From contig JBCAMK010000017.1 of NCBI GenBank assembly GCA_038503065.1, forward strand, positions 992,001-1,056,000: 64,000 nucleotides of DNA. Reading direction: 5' to 3'. The stretch is from Paragyromitra xinjiangensis. Taxonomy: Eukaryota; Ascomycota; Pezizomycetes; Pezizales; Discinaceae. Shown here piece by piece: positions 10,556 to 20,263 of the stretch (position 1 is its first letter; the number at the start of each line of letters is the position of its first letter). Below the pieces are notes generated by a model. It saw only the letters and a list, made by a program, of their open reading frames with translations. It ran no database searches and was not told the DNA's origin. A program made the position numbers and the translations under genes.

Positions 10556-12097
10556 CTAAGCGGTAGCTCCAACATCCTCGTCAGCCCCACCCTTCCCATC
10601 CCCTCCGTCGTTCTCCTCCTCTTTATCCTCCTCCTCCTCCCCCTTCTCCTCCTCCTGCTTCTCCTCCTCCTCCTCCAACTCCTCGTCCTCCTCCGCTTCA
10701 GCTGCTGCCTTAACCGCTTCCCTAGCTGCCCGCCTCTGAGCGGCCGACATATACCTGTTCTCAAACCCTTCCTCGTCAGAAAATATGGCGTCTGGCGTTA
10801 TCTCCTTGTGATGCTCTTTGACTGACTCCAGGAGCTCTTGCTGGCGCAAGATTCGTGCCCGAATCTTCCTTTCGCGAGCTTGGAAGCCCCTATCTGTACG
10901 CGGCAGCGGCTTAAACTTCTTCCGAAGCGGGCGGTCGTCCTCGTCAGAATCCTCGGCAGGGTCCTCGAGAAGAGAGGCGAAATAGCGCTTGGAGATATGT
11001 GCCCGCTCGCCAGAGGGCGGCGGGGTTTGGCGCGATCGCATTCCTTTGGCAGTAACCCGATGAAGAATAACGTTCACAACCGGGGGGTTAGCCGTTGTCG
11101 ACCTCAGCCAGGCCGTCACCTCGTCATCCTCGCTGAGAATCATCTCATCGTTAGTAGATATCCGAAAGTCTTCAGGTATGGGGACAAGAGCTCCCCAAAC
11201 TGCGCGAGCGCGACGATTCTCAGCGACATGCTTTGCTGCGTATGTCAAGATATCACGGTGCGTGACCGGCTCTGGGAAGGTCGTCAGCTTCTGGAAGATG
11301 GTATTAGCTGGGTCCCAGCCATATCCGCTTGTCTGGCGTGGTAGAGGTGCATCGCTGTCGTAGGCACCAATTATGTCAGGATCGACGATGCGGACCTGAA
11401 TGATGCGGGAAGGTGAAGGTGCAGCAGCGCCAGCAGCACCAGCGGCGGCGACAGCTCTAGTGAGGCCGGCAGCAGGCCCGTCAAAGTCACCATTATCTGC
11501 CATCTGCTTATCCGCTGCTGCTCTGGCAGCGTTCTTCTTCTTGATAGCGTCAAGGCAAAGGCATTTGATAGCCTTCTGAACGACTGCGGTATTCTCCTTT
11601 GGCCCTGCTCCTTCGTAGGCTTCCTTGAAGCGGCTCAGGTATTTGTGGCTGACTGCGTGCTCCTCACAAGCAGTCCAGGCAGCCTTTCCAGGGGTGTCGA
11701 CGCCTGTGATACCGTGCTGAATAGCGTAGGAAACAATATCATCACGAACGATCAAATAGGCTTGATTGTTGGTTGCGCTGAAGCCCAACACTATTTTGAG
11801 ATCTGCTGCAGTCATTTCAGTCGCTCTGGCGCGGGGCGGCATCTTGGTAGGGGTGCTTGCCGGCTTGGGGGAGGTCGGTTGGGTTGATGATTGCCGGGGT
11901 GATCGATATACTGGAGTTTTTTGTCGCGGGGGGGGGGTTAAGCTTGGGGATATTCGTCGTAAGGATGGATCTGTTTGCGACGGCTTGCGAGAGGTCGGTA
12001 CACTGTTTGGTGGGGTTGTTTGATTGTTTAGATTGGGCGGGGGGGTTTTGTTTGCTCTGCTTGGTTCTGACTCGGTTGGAGGCGCCATATCTGCCAT
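10556..12097 (-). CDS. Gene B of family 1, conserved element protein of unknown function
   Basis: This is a single open frame of 513 residues from the ATG at 12097. Residues 1-90 are rich in Pro, Thr and Ser and look disordered. Residues about 95-200 (LKIVLGFSATNNQ, DDIVSYAIQHGITGV, AWTACEEHAVSHKYL) align with gene B of family 2 (LLGFGDGNAHHH, SDIVSYMRMYRIRG, AWACLVRWAKRHDSF). A second block, QVRIVDPDIIGAYDSD, aligns with RVIICDPDNWHRD. The C-terminus is strongly acidic (EEEEKQEEEKGEEEE). I recognise no named domain. It is divergent from the transposase across a 459-bp spacer. Conservation beside two diverged transposases argues for a role in transposition or regulation. Confidence 0.75.
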   Translation of the reverse strand: MADMAPPTESEPSRANKTPPPNLNNQTTPPNSVPTSRKPSQTDPSLRRISPSLTPPPRQKTPVYRSPRQSSTQPTSPKPASTPTKMPPRARATEMTAADLKIVLGFSATNNQAYLIVRDDIVSYAIQHGITGVDTPGKAAWTACEEHAVSHKYLSRFKEAYEGAGPKENTAVVQKAIKCLCLDAIKKKNAARAAADKQMADNGDFDGPAAGLTRAVAAAGAAGAAAPSPSRIIQVRIVDPDIIGAYDSDAPLPRQTSGYGWDPANTIFQKLTTFPEPVTHRDILTYAAKHVAENRRARAVWGALVPIPEDFRISTNDEMILSEDDEVTAWLRSTTANPPVVNVILHRVTAKGMRSRQTPPPSGERAHISKRYFASLLEDPAEDSDEDDRPLRKKFKPLPRTDRGFQARERKIRARILRQQELLESVKEHHKEITPDAIFSDEEGFENRYMSAAQRRAAREAVKAAAEAEEDEELEEEEEKQEEEKGEEEEDKEEENDGGDGKGGADEDVGATA

Positions 12098-12556
12098 TTT
12101 ATAGCCTTTGCTGGCTATTCAAGCTGGAAGGCAAGATTGCGAGAGCAGCAACTTGAAACGTTGAGCTGAATAGCAGCTGCAGCTTGAAACGCTGCGTTGA
12201 AGGAGGCTGCGAGGGAGGAGGTGGTGGTGTGAATAGTGCGAGGAGGTGGAGGTTGGAGGTTGGAAGGTGAGGGGGTGGAGGGTTGACGTAAGAGTTAGCA
12301 AATCCGAAACTCTTAAAGGACTCAGGGTTAGGGTTATACAGCACTAGCGCTATTTCAATATGCGCAAAAGTTGTGAAAGGAACCTGCCGACCTCCTGTAG
12401 GCCGGTGGAGGATCCACACGCCAGAAAATCTCAGGATTTAGAGCAACTTTTTTTTTGAGGATCCTGCTGCTGTTGAGCTGCAATTGAGCTGGTCGTCAAG
12501 CTTCAAAGACAGACTGCGTCGGCTGCAAAGGTCCGAGCTGTTGCGTTGCGGCTCTT
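12098..12556. promoter_or_regulatory. Divergent promoter region between gene B and the transposase
   Basis: This spacer must serve both genes. It contains a clear family-1 palindrome at 12386-12405 (GCCGACCTCCTGTAGGCCGG). No convincing TATA box is visible. The assignment follows from gene orientation only. Confidence 0.45.
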
Positions 12557-15500
12557 ATGCTGAATCAGGCGCCATATCAACCCCCGACGTCAGCTCAACC
12601 CCTGATCTCAACCCCCGAAGACACGGCTGGGAGTGCTATGAGCTCTTCTCCGGCTCTTCAGAGGTCGTCAATGCCGGACCATCAGTCCCCTATTATTCCA
12701 CAACACCTCGCTACCCCTTTTACTACCAAACCTCCAAACATGCCAGACCGCTGCCCCTTCTGTCGATATTCCTACGACTACAGCTCAGCTTTGATAACCC
12801 ATATCTTGACCAAGCACCCTGAGCAAGCAGAAGTTTATCTTGACGATCCACTGACGGACCAAGAAGAGCCGGCAGAGGACTACCTCGATAGAAGGAGTGA
12901 TAGATCATCAATTTACGATTCGGACAATAATTCAGATGAAGAACCAGCTACAGCCTCTGATGCTGAAGACAACGATAATGGTGCAGCCGAAGTCCCCAGC
13001 ATCAGTCAAAGCTTCTTACCGGATGCAGGGAGGCCGGCAGGAAGCGTGCCAGGCTTCCTAGAAGCTCAGGAAAGCTTGCTCCAATTCCCTTTATTCCCCT
13101 TCCACACTGCTTATGACTTCCATTTAGCCAAATGGTTTATTGATACCAAAACGACGAAGACTGGCATCGAGGAATACTTCAAGAAAGGTCTTTACCTTGG
13201 TGCCGGCTCCTATCGGTCCGCCTACACCCTCTACAAGGTGATTGAGAACCTGCCGACGACCTTAGGAGAGCCAAGCTGGACCTTCATCGAGGAGGAGATT
13301 GATGGGGAGCCTTTTGTATTCTGTCATCGCGATCCTATGGTTTGTATACGATATTTGCTAGCCCAAACAGCATATTCAGGGGAAATGGTCTACGCTCCGG
13401 TGAAGGAATTCAACCCTGCCGGTGAAAGAATGTATTCAGAAATGCATACAGCTGATTGGTGGTGGGATCTCCAGGTTAGCTCCCGACCTCACAGGAGCCG
13501 TCAGAGTTTGCTAATCAGTTGTAGGAAACCCTCCCCGCTGGCTCCACATTGATTCCAATTCTTTGCTCGTCGGATCAAACACATCTTACCAACTTCTCAG
13601 GCGATAAAAAGGCTTGGCCCATCTATTTGACGATAGGCAATATCAAATCCACACTTCGAAACAAACCTTCCGCAATGGCATCGTTACTGTTGGCACTGCT
13701 TCCCGTCCCGCCAAAGGTCGGCAAGTTGAAGGTCAAGGCTGCTGAAGCACAAAGGTCAAGAAATCGCGCGGTCCTAGATCTTGCCATGGAAAGGACTATG
13801 TCAACCCTCCACGAGCCGGCAACAAGCGGTGTTCAGCTTCCATGTGCTGATGGTCAGCTGCGATTCTGCTTTCCAGTAGTCTGCGGCTGGTTGGCAGACC
13901 ATTTAGAGCACGTCACCCTCCAACACCTAAAGAATAATGCTTGCCCCGTCTGCGAAATTGACGCCTCTAGTCTAGGTCAGCTTTGTACGCAGCCCTTTCC
14001 AGTACGCAATCACGATTGCTACAAGGCTCGAGTAAAACGCTACCAAGAGACAGGCTCGATCGGGGATCTAGACTGGCTGCAGCAGAGGGGTATAAAAGCA
14101 CTCATGAACAGCTTTTGGCGGCTTCCCAGAGTCCGGCCAGAAGCTCTATGGAAGCCTGACCTTTTACATACAGTCTATTTAGGTCTTTTGAAGCATATGA
14201 TGGAATGGATCCAAGGCTTCCTTGGCAAATACAACCGACTCGACCAATTCGACAAAGTATGGAAGTCCATTCCTCCCTATACGGGCATCACAGTTCCCAA
14301 AAGGGCCTATCGAGAGGTGACTCAGTGGCAGGGCAAAGAGATGCGGAACCTTGGTCGATTCCTCCTAGTAGCAGTGACAGTTGCTCTGCGGAAGCCGACG
14401 ACCTCTGAAAGGCCGGCATTCAAGAGAGCTCTGGACTGTATCCAAGCCTTGATCGATTTCCACCTAATGGCTCAATATCGCAGCCACACCGAACAGACTA
14501 TTGACTATATGGAAGGCTATTTGAAGGACTCCCACGAGCATAAGGATATCTTCCTCGAATTCCGCAAATCAAAGGCGACGAATGCGAAAGCAAAGAGAGC
14601 CAACAAAGCCATGCGGCAAGCTCAGGAGGAACTGTTGACGGCCTCTCAGGGTACGGCGAAGAGGCGAAAGGTGGTGGTAGAAGATAGATTGGAGAGGTCA
14701 GAGCAGCGCCAGGATATCTACCGCCAAGAATCTCACTTCAACTTCATCAAGATGCATCTATTGAGCCACTTCAGCGCACATGTCAGGCAGTTCGGTAATA
14801 TTGTTGCCTACTCCACAGAGGTCGGCGAAGCCTCACATCAAGAACAGATCAAAGTCGGTTATCGCGCCTCGAATAAGATCAATGCAACCAAGCAGATCTT
14901 AGAGCACTATTCTCGTCGACACTTGATGGCCATGCGTATCATATCCATTCGGGAGGCGACTCGTGAGAGGCCGGCGGGGTCACTCCCAAAAGATGTAAGA
15001 GATCTCCTAGAGAAGGAAAGGGTTCCAGCTTGGTGCGAGCCAGATATCAGAGCGGAAAGAAAGCCCCCATCTTACCTCCGAGGGCGTATAAGCGCCCGTT
15101 TGACTCAATCCCTCGAAGATGTGATGCTGGATATTGGTGATACCAAGGGTCTATTAGTGCAGAAGGTAGAGTCATATAACAGTACTTTGCCGGACTCCCA
15201 GAGGTTGCCAACCGACAACGTCAAACTAAGGCTGTGCCCAGCGGAGCGTTTTACACAGCTTCAGGTCCCCATGCTCAAATTCCAAGAGACCGATATCTAT
15301 ACCATACACCGCCTTCGATGCACGATCAATATGCCATTTCGAGGAGGGGCTGCAAGGAATGACTGGGTTTGGGTTATGGTAGGAAACGAGACCGAATATG
15401 GTGCCTTGCGGTGGCGCTTACCTGGCCGATTGAGATGCTTGTTTAAGCTCCGCGATCCGAGCTCGGGACGTACCCATCGGCTTGCGCTCGTCAAAATGCT

Positions 15501-15705
15501 TCGATTGGATGGTGCCGGCCTCTTGGAGGCCAACAGCAGCTTAATTAGAGTTGGCCTTCGTAATGTGCGGATTCCTGGTAATGACGAGTGGGTTGTGAGT
15601 GTAGCTTCGATTACAGGGATGGCGCATCTAGTGCAGGATCTAGAAGAGGGCTATTGGTATGTAAATAGCAGGGTGGATCTTGAGACATTCAATGACATAT
15701 ACTAG
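12557..15705 (+). CDS. Plavaka-type DDE transposase with N-terminal C2H2 finger
   Basis: Exons 12557-13474 and 13525-15705 are joined by a 50-nt GT-AG intron and give about 1032 residues. The ATG at 12740 is an alternative start. A C2H2 finger (CPFCRYSYDYSSALITH, then ILTKH) lies at about residues 66-87, followed by an acidic linker. Splicing restores WWWDLQETLPAGSTLIPIL, a Plavaka hallmark. It is followed by SSDQTHLT, FSGDKKAWPIYLTIGNI, CPVCEID, KPDLLHTVYLGLLKHMMEW and EVGEASHQEQIKVGYRASN. Probable catalytic residues are Asp about 323, Asp about 518 and Glu about 741. The frame is open throughout. The enzyme should cut and join the CATCAGC termini of this element and its non-autonomous relatives. 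Several family palindromes lie within the exons and in the intron. Confidence 0.85.
13475..13524 (+). other. Transposase intron carrying the element palindrome
   Basis: The donor is GTTAGC after CTCCAG; the acceptor is GTTGTAG. The intron holds CCCGACCTCACAGGAGCCGT, a degenerate copy of the family-1 palindrome, and a CTAAT branch-like site. Removal joins DLQ to ETLPAG in frame. Confidence 0.75.
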
Positions 15706-15729
15706 AGAGGCTGGAACTTACAGCAAGAA

Positions 15730-16340
15730 TCCATTACCGACCTACCAGAGGTCGACATGAATGCTTACACAACGAAAGTCGATTCAAAGGGGTAGTCGCT
15801 GGCGGGTCAAAATGAAGGGCTCACACAACAAAAGTCGATACAATTCACGTGGAGTCGGAAGGTGGACCTGTATATAGAACGTGGCGACGACCTACTAGAG
15901 GTCGACATGAAGGGCTTACACAACGAGAGTCGATTCAAGAGGGTAGTCGCTGGCGGGTCAAAATGAAGGGCTCACACAGCAAAAGTCGATCCAATTCACG
16001 TGGAGTCGCTGGCGGGTCAAAATGAAGGGCTCACACAGCAAAAGTCGATCCAATTCACGTGGAGTCGCTGGCGGGTCAAAATGAAGGGTTCACACAACAA
16101 AAGTCGATCCAATTCACGTGGAGTCGGAAGGTGGACCTGTATATAGAACGTGGCGACGACCTACTAGAGGTCGACATGAAGGGCTTACACAACGAGAGTC
16201 GATTCAAGAGGGTAGTCGCTGGCGGGTCAAAATGAAGGGCTCACACAACAAAAGTCGATCCAATTCACGTGGAGTCGGAAGGTGGACCTGTACATAGAAC
16301 GTGGCGACGACCTACTAGAGGTCGTCAATGAATAGTAATT
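15730..16340. repeat. Right subterminal tandem repeats of the family-1 element
   Basis: A unit of about 60 bp with GTCGCTGGCGGGTCAAAATG, GGGCTCACACA, AAAGTCGAT and CAATTCACGTGGAGTCG recurs at about 15793, 15948, 16008, 16068 and 16214. It is embedded in a longer period that ends with the palindrome CGACCTACTAGAGGTCGAC (about 15736, 15890, 16160 and 16310). The region is non-coding and lies between the transposase stop and the right terminus. Confidence 0.75.
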
Positions 16341-17349
16341 CGGGTCGGAAAGTGTCTCCAGCACCAAGGAACAATGCCACCTGGCGGCAGGCTGCAGCAG
16401 TGGTGGTGTCCTGAAGAAGGTCAAAAGGCAAGGGGACCGTTCAGAAGGCACGGCATGGATACAGCCACTGGAAGATGACGACCTGAGAGAGGTCGTCAGG
16501 AGGTTCTTTCAGCTCGCAACGGTCTTCCAAGCGCTTTGGAAGGCCCGAAACTAATCTGGCGGAATATGGCCTTCTGGAAGACAAGAAAGTGTCGGGGCGA
16601 CATTTTTTTTTTGCTGATGTGGGTGAATTTTGCTAAGTCCCGAGTTTCCAGGGACTTAGCAAAATTCGATGGGTAGAGCCCGCTGGATTTCGCTAAGTGC
16701 CACATCCGGGCGTGGGTGGTCACAGCTGAGCTGCAGCCGAGCGCCAGGAGGCCGGAGCGTTGTGCAGCCTGCGCCCGCACAGGCAAGCACTCGGACCAGC
16801 TCGCCTGGGTTGTAGGGAAGGCCACAAACGCAGCGGGCGGAATATGGCCTTCCAGAAGACAAGAAAGTGTCGGGGCGACATTTTTTTTTTGCTGATGTGG
16901 GCGGGTCTCTTCGGAAGTGTTCTCTCACATTCCGCTGGAGTTCTGCACCTCATGTGCACCCGCTCCTCATGCACTGCTCTACCAGTCAGGACTCTATGAT
17001 CCGCCAGCCTAGTCCTACAGGACTACTTGCATGGCGCTGATCAGTCCATAGTTGCGTCAGGTGTCCGCTAGAATAGTTCTCCCAGTTGCGCCGCCTATCA
17101 GCCATAGCTGGTGGGGCATGCACAGGTGGATTAGGAACTCAACCGCATTTCTATGTGCTTGATGTCATCGAAGATCTGCTACAGGCCCGTCAGCCTTAGC
17201 AACTCCGGATGTTCCTAACCACCAGGTCAGCGGGGTACTGGTGTTCCCTAGCATGTGGTAGCTACTCCACTCATGCTGGTCCTTGTACCTCTCCGTCTGC
17301 CCGGGTCTATTCTACCATTCGCATGTAACAGCCTGGTGGGTCCATTACA

Positions 17350-17408
17350 CAAACCACGTAGTAATCATTCAAAAATTCTGGAATCTAAATGAGCAGCGCC
17401 AGGTGGTA
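17350..17408 (+). pseudogene. SNF2-family helicase fragment, left piece
   Basis: Reading plus-strand codons up to the pogo insertion gives VVIIQKFWNLNEQRQVV. It joins in frame to ARIHRLGQTRKPTSW at 21107. This is the pattern around SNF2 motif VI (W-N-p-EQ-A--R-HR-GQT). The LTR boundary at 17349 and the pogo element cut the gene on both sides. The upstream part of the gene is not in the window. Confidence 0.65.
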
Positions 17409-17447
17409 CAGTGAGCCACGGGCGGATGGCGGATACGGTCGGATGGC
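17409..17447. repeat. Left terminal inverted repeat of the pogo element
   Basis: The 39 bp starting CAGTGAGCCACGGGCGGATG are the exact inverse of 21068-21106. Immediately inside, GGCACGCTTGGCACGC-type 10-bp repeats follow. Confidence 0.85.
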
Positions 17448-17861
17448 AGTTTTGGCACGCTTGGCACGCTTGGCACGCTTGGCACGCTCGGACTATCGGT
17501 AGGGTACAGGACTATTGATAAGGTACATTGAATACAAGTATTATTACAAGAGGAAAACAAGATAAAATAATATAAATAATAGTGAGATCAATACCCAGCT
17601 TTAAAAGGTTTATCTCTTGCGGTTTGTTGGCCGGTTCTGTCTTTCTGCTAATTTTTTAGCTTGTTCTTCTGCCTTTCTTTGCCTTTCCATCTCCCTTTCA
17701 TATGCCTTTTGCTTTCTTTCCTCTACCTTTCTCAACCTTTCCTGTTCCTTTCTCTCCTTTTCAGCAGCTTTTACTACTCGTTCTATTTCTCCTTCCTCCT
17801 CTTTCCTCTTCTTTTCAATTGCTCTTTCCTCCTTCTCTCTTTCCTTTCTATCCTTCCTTTC

Positions 17862-19653
17862 CTAGTCCTCCTTTTCTTTCTCATCCCTCTTTTTCTTCAT
17901 AGCATATAATACAGTCTCTCTTTCTAGTATACATGCTGAGCCTGTATTAAGATGGCGGGTATCTGCTTTACCTTTCTGATCTCTTCTTTTAATTTCTTCC
18001 CGCAAATGATCCTCTCCAGCTGTGTGCATGATAACCCTTGCTGCGTTTTGTGTAGCTGAGGATTTTAATTTGTTGTGAATAACCCACTGCTTTTGTGACC
18101 GGGGACTATTGGAAGGGATTGTAGAAAAGGCTTCAGTTAACATGTACCCAATAGATCGAGGTGTGAGAGGAGTTGGTGGGTTATAGGTGAGGAGATCATA
18201 TGGTGCTTGTAAATGAGCTGGAACAGGAGTAGAAGGTTTGACTGGCGTGATTGGTGGCTCAGGTAGTGATAAAGTGTTTAAAACAATTGATGGATTGTAG
18301 GGGTATATTCCAGTAGCCCAAAAACCAGCTTGTATATTGCTCAAAGTGATGGCTTTTCCCTGAGCAGTAGCAAGAAGATTAGGGAATACATTCTTACAGA
18401 CTGCAACCCGCAACTTTGAAACCTCTTGTTTATAGTAAGTCTTTAGAGCGGAAAATACACCCACATCCAATGGCTGTAAAACATGTGATGTGTGGGCAGG
18501 AAGACAGAAAGGAATTATCTTATTATCAAGACAGAATTCCACAAGTTCCAACTGAAGGTGTGATTCAAAGCCATCAAATATCAACATCCTCCATTCCCCA
18601 TTAGCCCTATAAAAGAAGTAGTTAATATATAGACACAAACAATTTATTTAGTATAGATATACTAGTACTAACCTGTGGTACGTCTCCGGTTCAAATATTC
18701 TTTCCAAATATTCCAAACATAATTGGCTATTATTATAACCATTAGGTGCATGTCCATACCAATACTCCTCATTCTTTTTATCCTTAAACCATCCTGCGAG
18801 TGTATTTTGCCCTTTGAAGATTATCAAAGGAGTGACAGTAAAGCCATCAATACACATACTTTCCACCACTGAACAAGACTCCCGGTTTATGGCTTCCTTA
18901 TACTGTGGATTGTGGCGGATATTGCAACAAATACGTTTTGTTTCTGCTCCTATTCCTAAAATAAATCCAGTCTCATCTAGATTGTAGGTATTGCGAGGTG
19001 CCACTTGATATTTGAGGGTGGTATATTTCAACTAATCATGCAATTAACCTTAGAGATCAATATGTACTACTAGGAATGGAGAAAATACATACCTTTGCGA
19101 AAAAATCATCCATCATATCCCAGGTAACTGCATTTGCACCGCTGGAAGCTATAGCTTTAACAACTAAATACCTACACTCCTCATGACGTGCTAGAAACCG
19201 GTAGATCCAGTTTATTCCAATGATTCTCTTGGGCTCCTGTCGGTGAAGTAATGCATGAGCTAACTCATACAACTGAGCTCTACTAGCAGGAATATTGAAG
19301 TCATCCAGGAACAGTAAACGTTCAACCAAGGCATTTTCTTCTTCTGAGGTAAGAACTTGTTGCTCTTTATGGGTATCATCATTGGTTTTTTGATGAGGAT
19401 TTCGAATATGCCGGCGTAATGTTGTTTCACTAACATCATATAACCTGCATATGTGCTGTATGACAGGTTTAGGAGTTGTTTTAGGACTTTGAGTATGTTG
19501 TTGTACCATCGCATGATAATGACTTAAAGCAATCACCAAACGTTGATGTTTAGTATAAACCTCATCATGAGAAATTGGAGGTAATTGTGTGTTTTCTGAT
19601 GGAATAGAACTAGAAGGAATTGCGGGAGAATTGAGTGTTGATTGAAGAGGCAT
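17862..19653 (-). CDS. pogo-type DDD transposase
   Basis: Exons 19653-19093, 19031-18673 and 18606-17862 are separated by 61-nt and 66-nt GT-AG introns and encode about 554 residues. The N-terminal part has a CENP-B-like helix-turn-helix region (YDVSETTLRRHIRN; GINWIYRFLARHEE). The DDE_1 domain shows YNLDETGFILG, MLIFDGFESH and PAHTSHVLQPLDVGVF, so the three catalytic Asp are present. It should mobilise this element at TA sites. The TAG stop at 17862-17864 may be a late nonsense mutation: the same frame continues for 83 more codons of Lys/Glu-rich coiled coil to a TAA at 17610-17612. Confidence 0.85.
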
Positions 19654-19799
19654 GGTGAAAGTAACACGTGAAAAGGTATGATTTTGGAGATAACTGGTAA
19701 AAGGAACGGTTTGTTGGCAATAGGTTGTGGGAAAAGGGGGTAAAAACGAAAAATAAAAGAATGGTTAAGACAAAAGATTTTATACAGTTAGTCTTGCGC

Positions 19800-20230
19800 T
19801 TTGATCACCACTTGTTTCATAATGATACATATATTTTGTTTTTTCGAGTACCCCAAATATAGTCCTGTACCTTAGATGTAGTCCTCCAGCAAAGTGAGGC
19901 TTCCCAACTATAGTCTTGTACCCCAAATATAATCCTCAGGCAAAGCGAGGCTTCCAAACTATAGTCCTGTACCCCAGATATAGTCCTCCAGCAAAGCGAA
20001 GCTTCCAAACTATAGTCCTGTACCTCAGATATAGTCCTGTAACTACTTATAGTGAAATATTACTGTTATTACATGCATTTATTTAACTTTTAGTTTTGTA
20101 CCCGAACAATAGTCCTGTACCATGATAATAGTTTTAAATCTGATAGTACCTGATTGATAGTCCTGTATCTCATCTATAGTCCGTTACCCTACCTTTGAGT
20201 TATGTACCCTACCAAAAGTCCGTCTTCTCT
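19800..20230. repeat. Dispersed AGTCCTGTACC motif between the two pogo genes
   Basis: ATAGTCCTGTACC or its inverse appears about ten times, in places inside a longer 60-bp unit with CAAAGCGAGGCTTCC. The same motif resumes at 20935-21055, next to the right terminal repeat. It occupies the divergent promoter region and may be a protein-binding array. Confidence 0.75.
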
Positions 20231-20263
20231 TTTCTTCTTCCATTCCATCACCACATCCTCATC

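Larger units (their letters stand above)
7331..16619 (+). mobile_element. Complete three-gene Plavaka-like transposon (family 1), 9.3 kb
   Basis: The left terminus is CATCAGCAAAAAATTGAAAT at 7331, with TGTCGCCCGG following. The right terminus at 16619 is its inverse (CGGGGCGACA, T run, GCTGATG). TG flanks both sides (7329-7330 and 16620-16621), and removing the element rejoins GTGCC-TG-GGTGAATTTTGC of the host element. It carries gene A (minus), gene B (minus) and the transposase (plus). About 35 dispersed interrupted palindromes occur across it. All three reading frames look open apart from one uncertain splice junction in gene A, so activity is plausible. A 2-bp duplication fits the CMC/CACTA-like group in which I place Plavaka. 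Confidence 0.85.
3543..16897. mobile_element. Non-autonomous CATCAGC-terminus element, outer copy hosting two nested elements
   Basis: The element starts CATCAGCAAAAAAACGGATT at 3543 and ends GGCGACATTTTTTTTTTGCTGATG at 16897 (terminus described, run of T included). A 2-bp TG duplication flanks it at 3541-3542 and 16898-16899. Its own sequence is 3543-4461, 6527-7330 and 16620-16897. The interior is the 40-bp array plus a conserved 3' block (GCTAAGTGCC and AATTTTGCTAAGTCCC). The uninterrupted target exists in the LTR near 28371-28400, which confirms the boundaries. It encodes no protein and presumably uses the transposase of the family-1 element. Confidence 0.8.
3396..17349 (-). mobile_element. 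Solo-type LTR (minus strand) split by nested elements
   Basis: The LTR sequence is present as 3396-3542 and 16898-17349; everything between is the nested element 3543-16897. Reading the minus strand it begins TGTAATGGACCCACCAGG at 17349. It matches the solo LTR at 25610-28659 along its length (TGTAACGGACCC start, shared GGATCCGGTTAACCCTGAAT block). Its other end is cut at 3393 by the family-2 element and continues outside the window. No internal retrotransposon genes are attached. On the right it abuts an SNF2-like coding fragment at 17350, so it probably inserted into that gene. Confidence 0.7.

Noticed and set aside
3543..16897. Helitron ends for the CATCAGC elements
   Set aside because: Both ends are inverted repeats with 2-bp duplications; there is no 5' TC, no CTRR end and no Rep/helicase gene.
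17617..17909. Phe/Ser/Leu-rich plus-strand frames that look like membrane proteins
   Set aside because: They are antisense to the Lys/Glu-rich tail of the pogo transposase.
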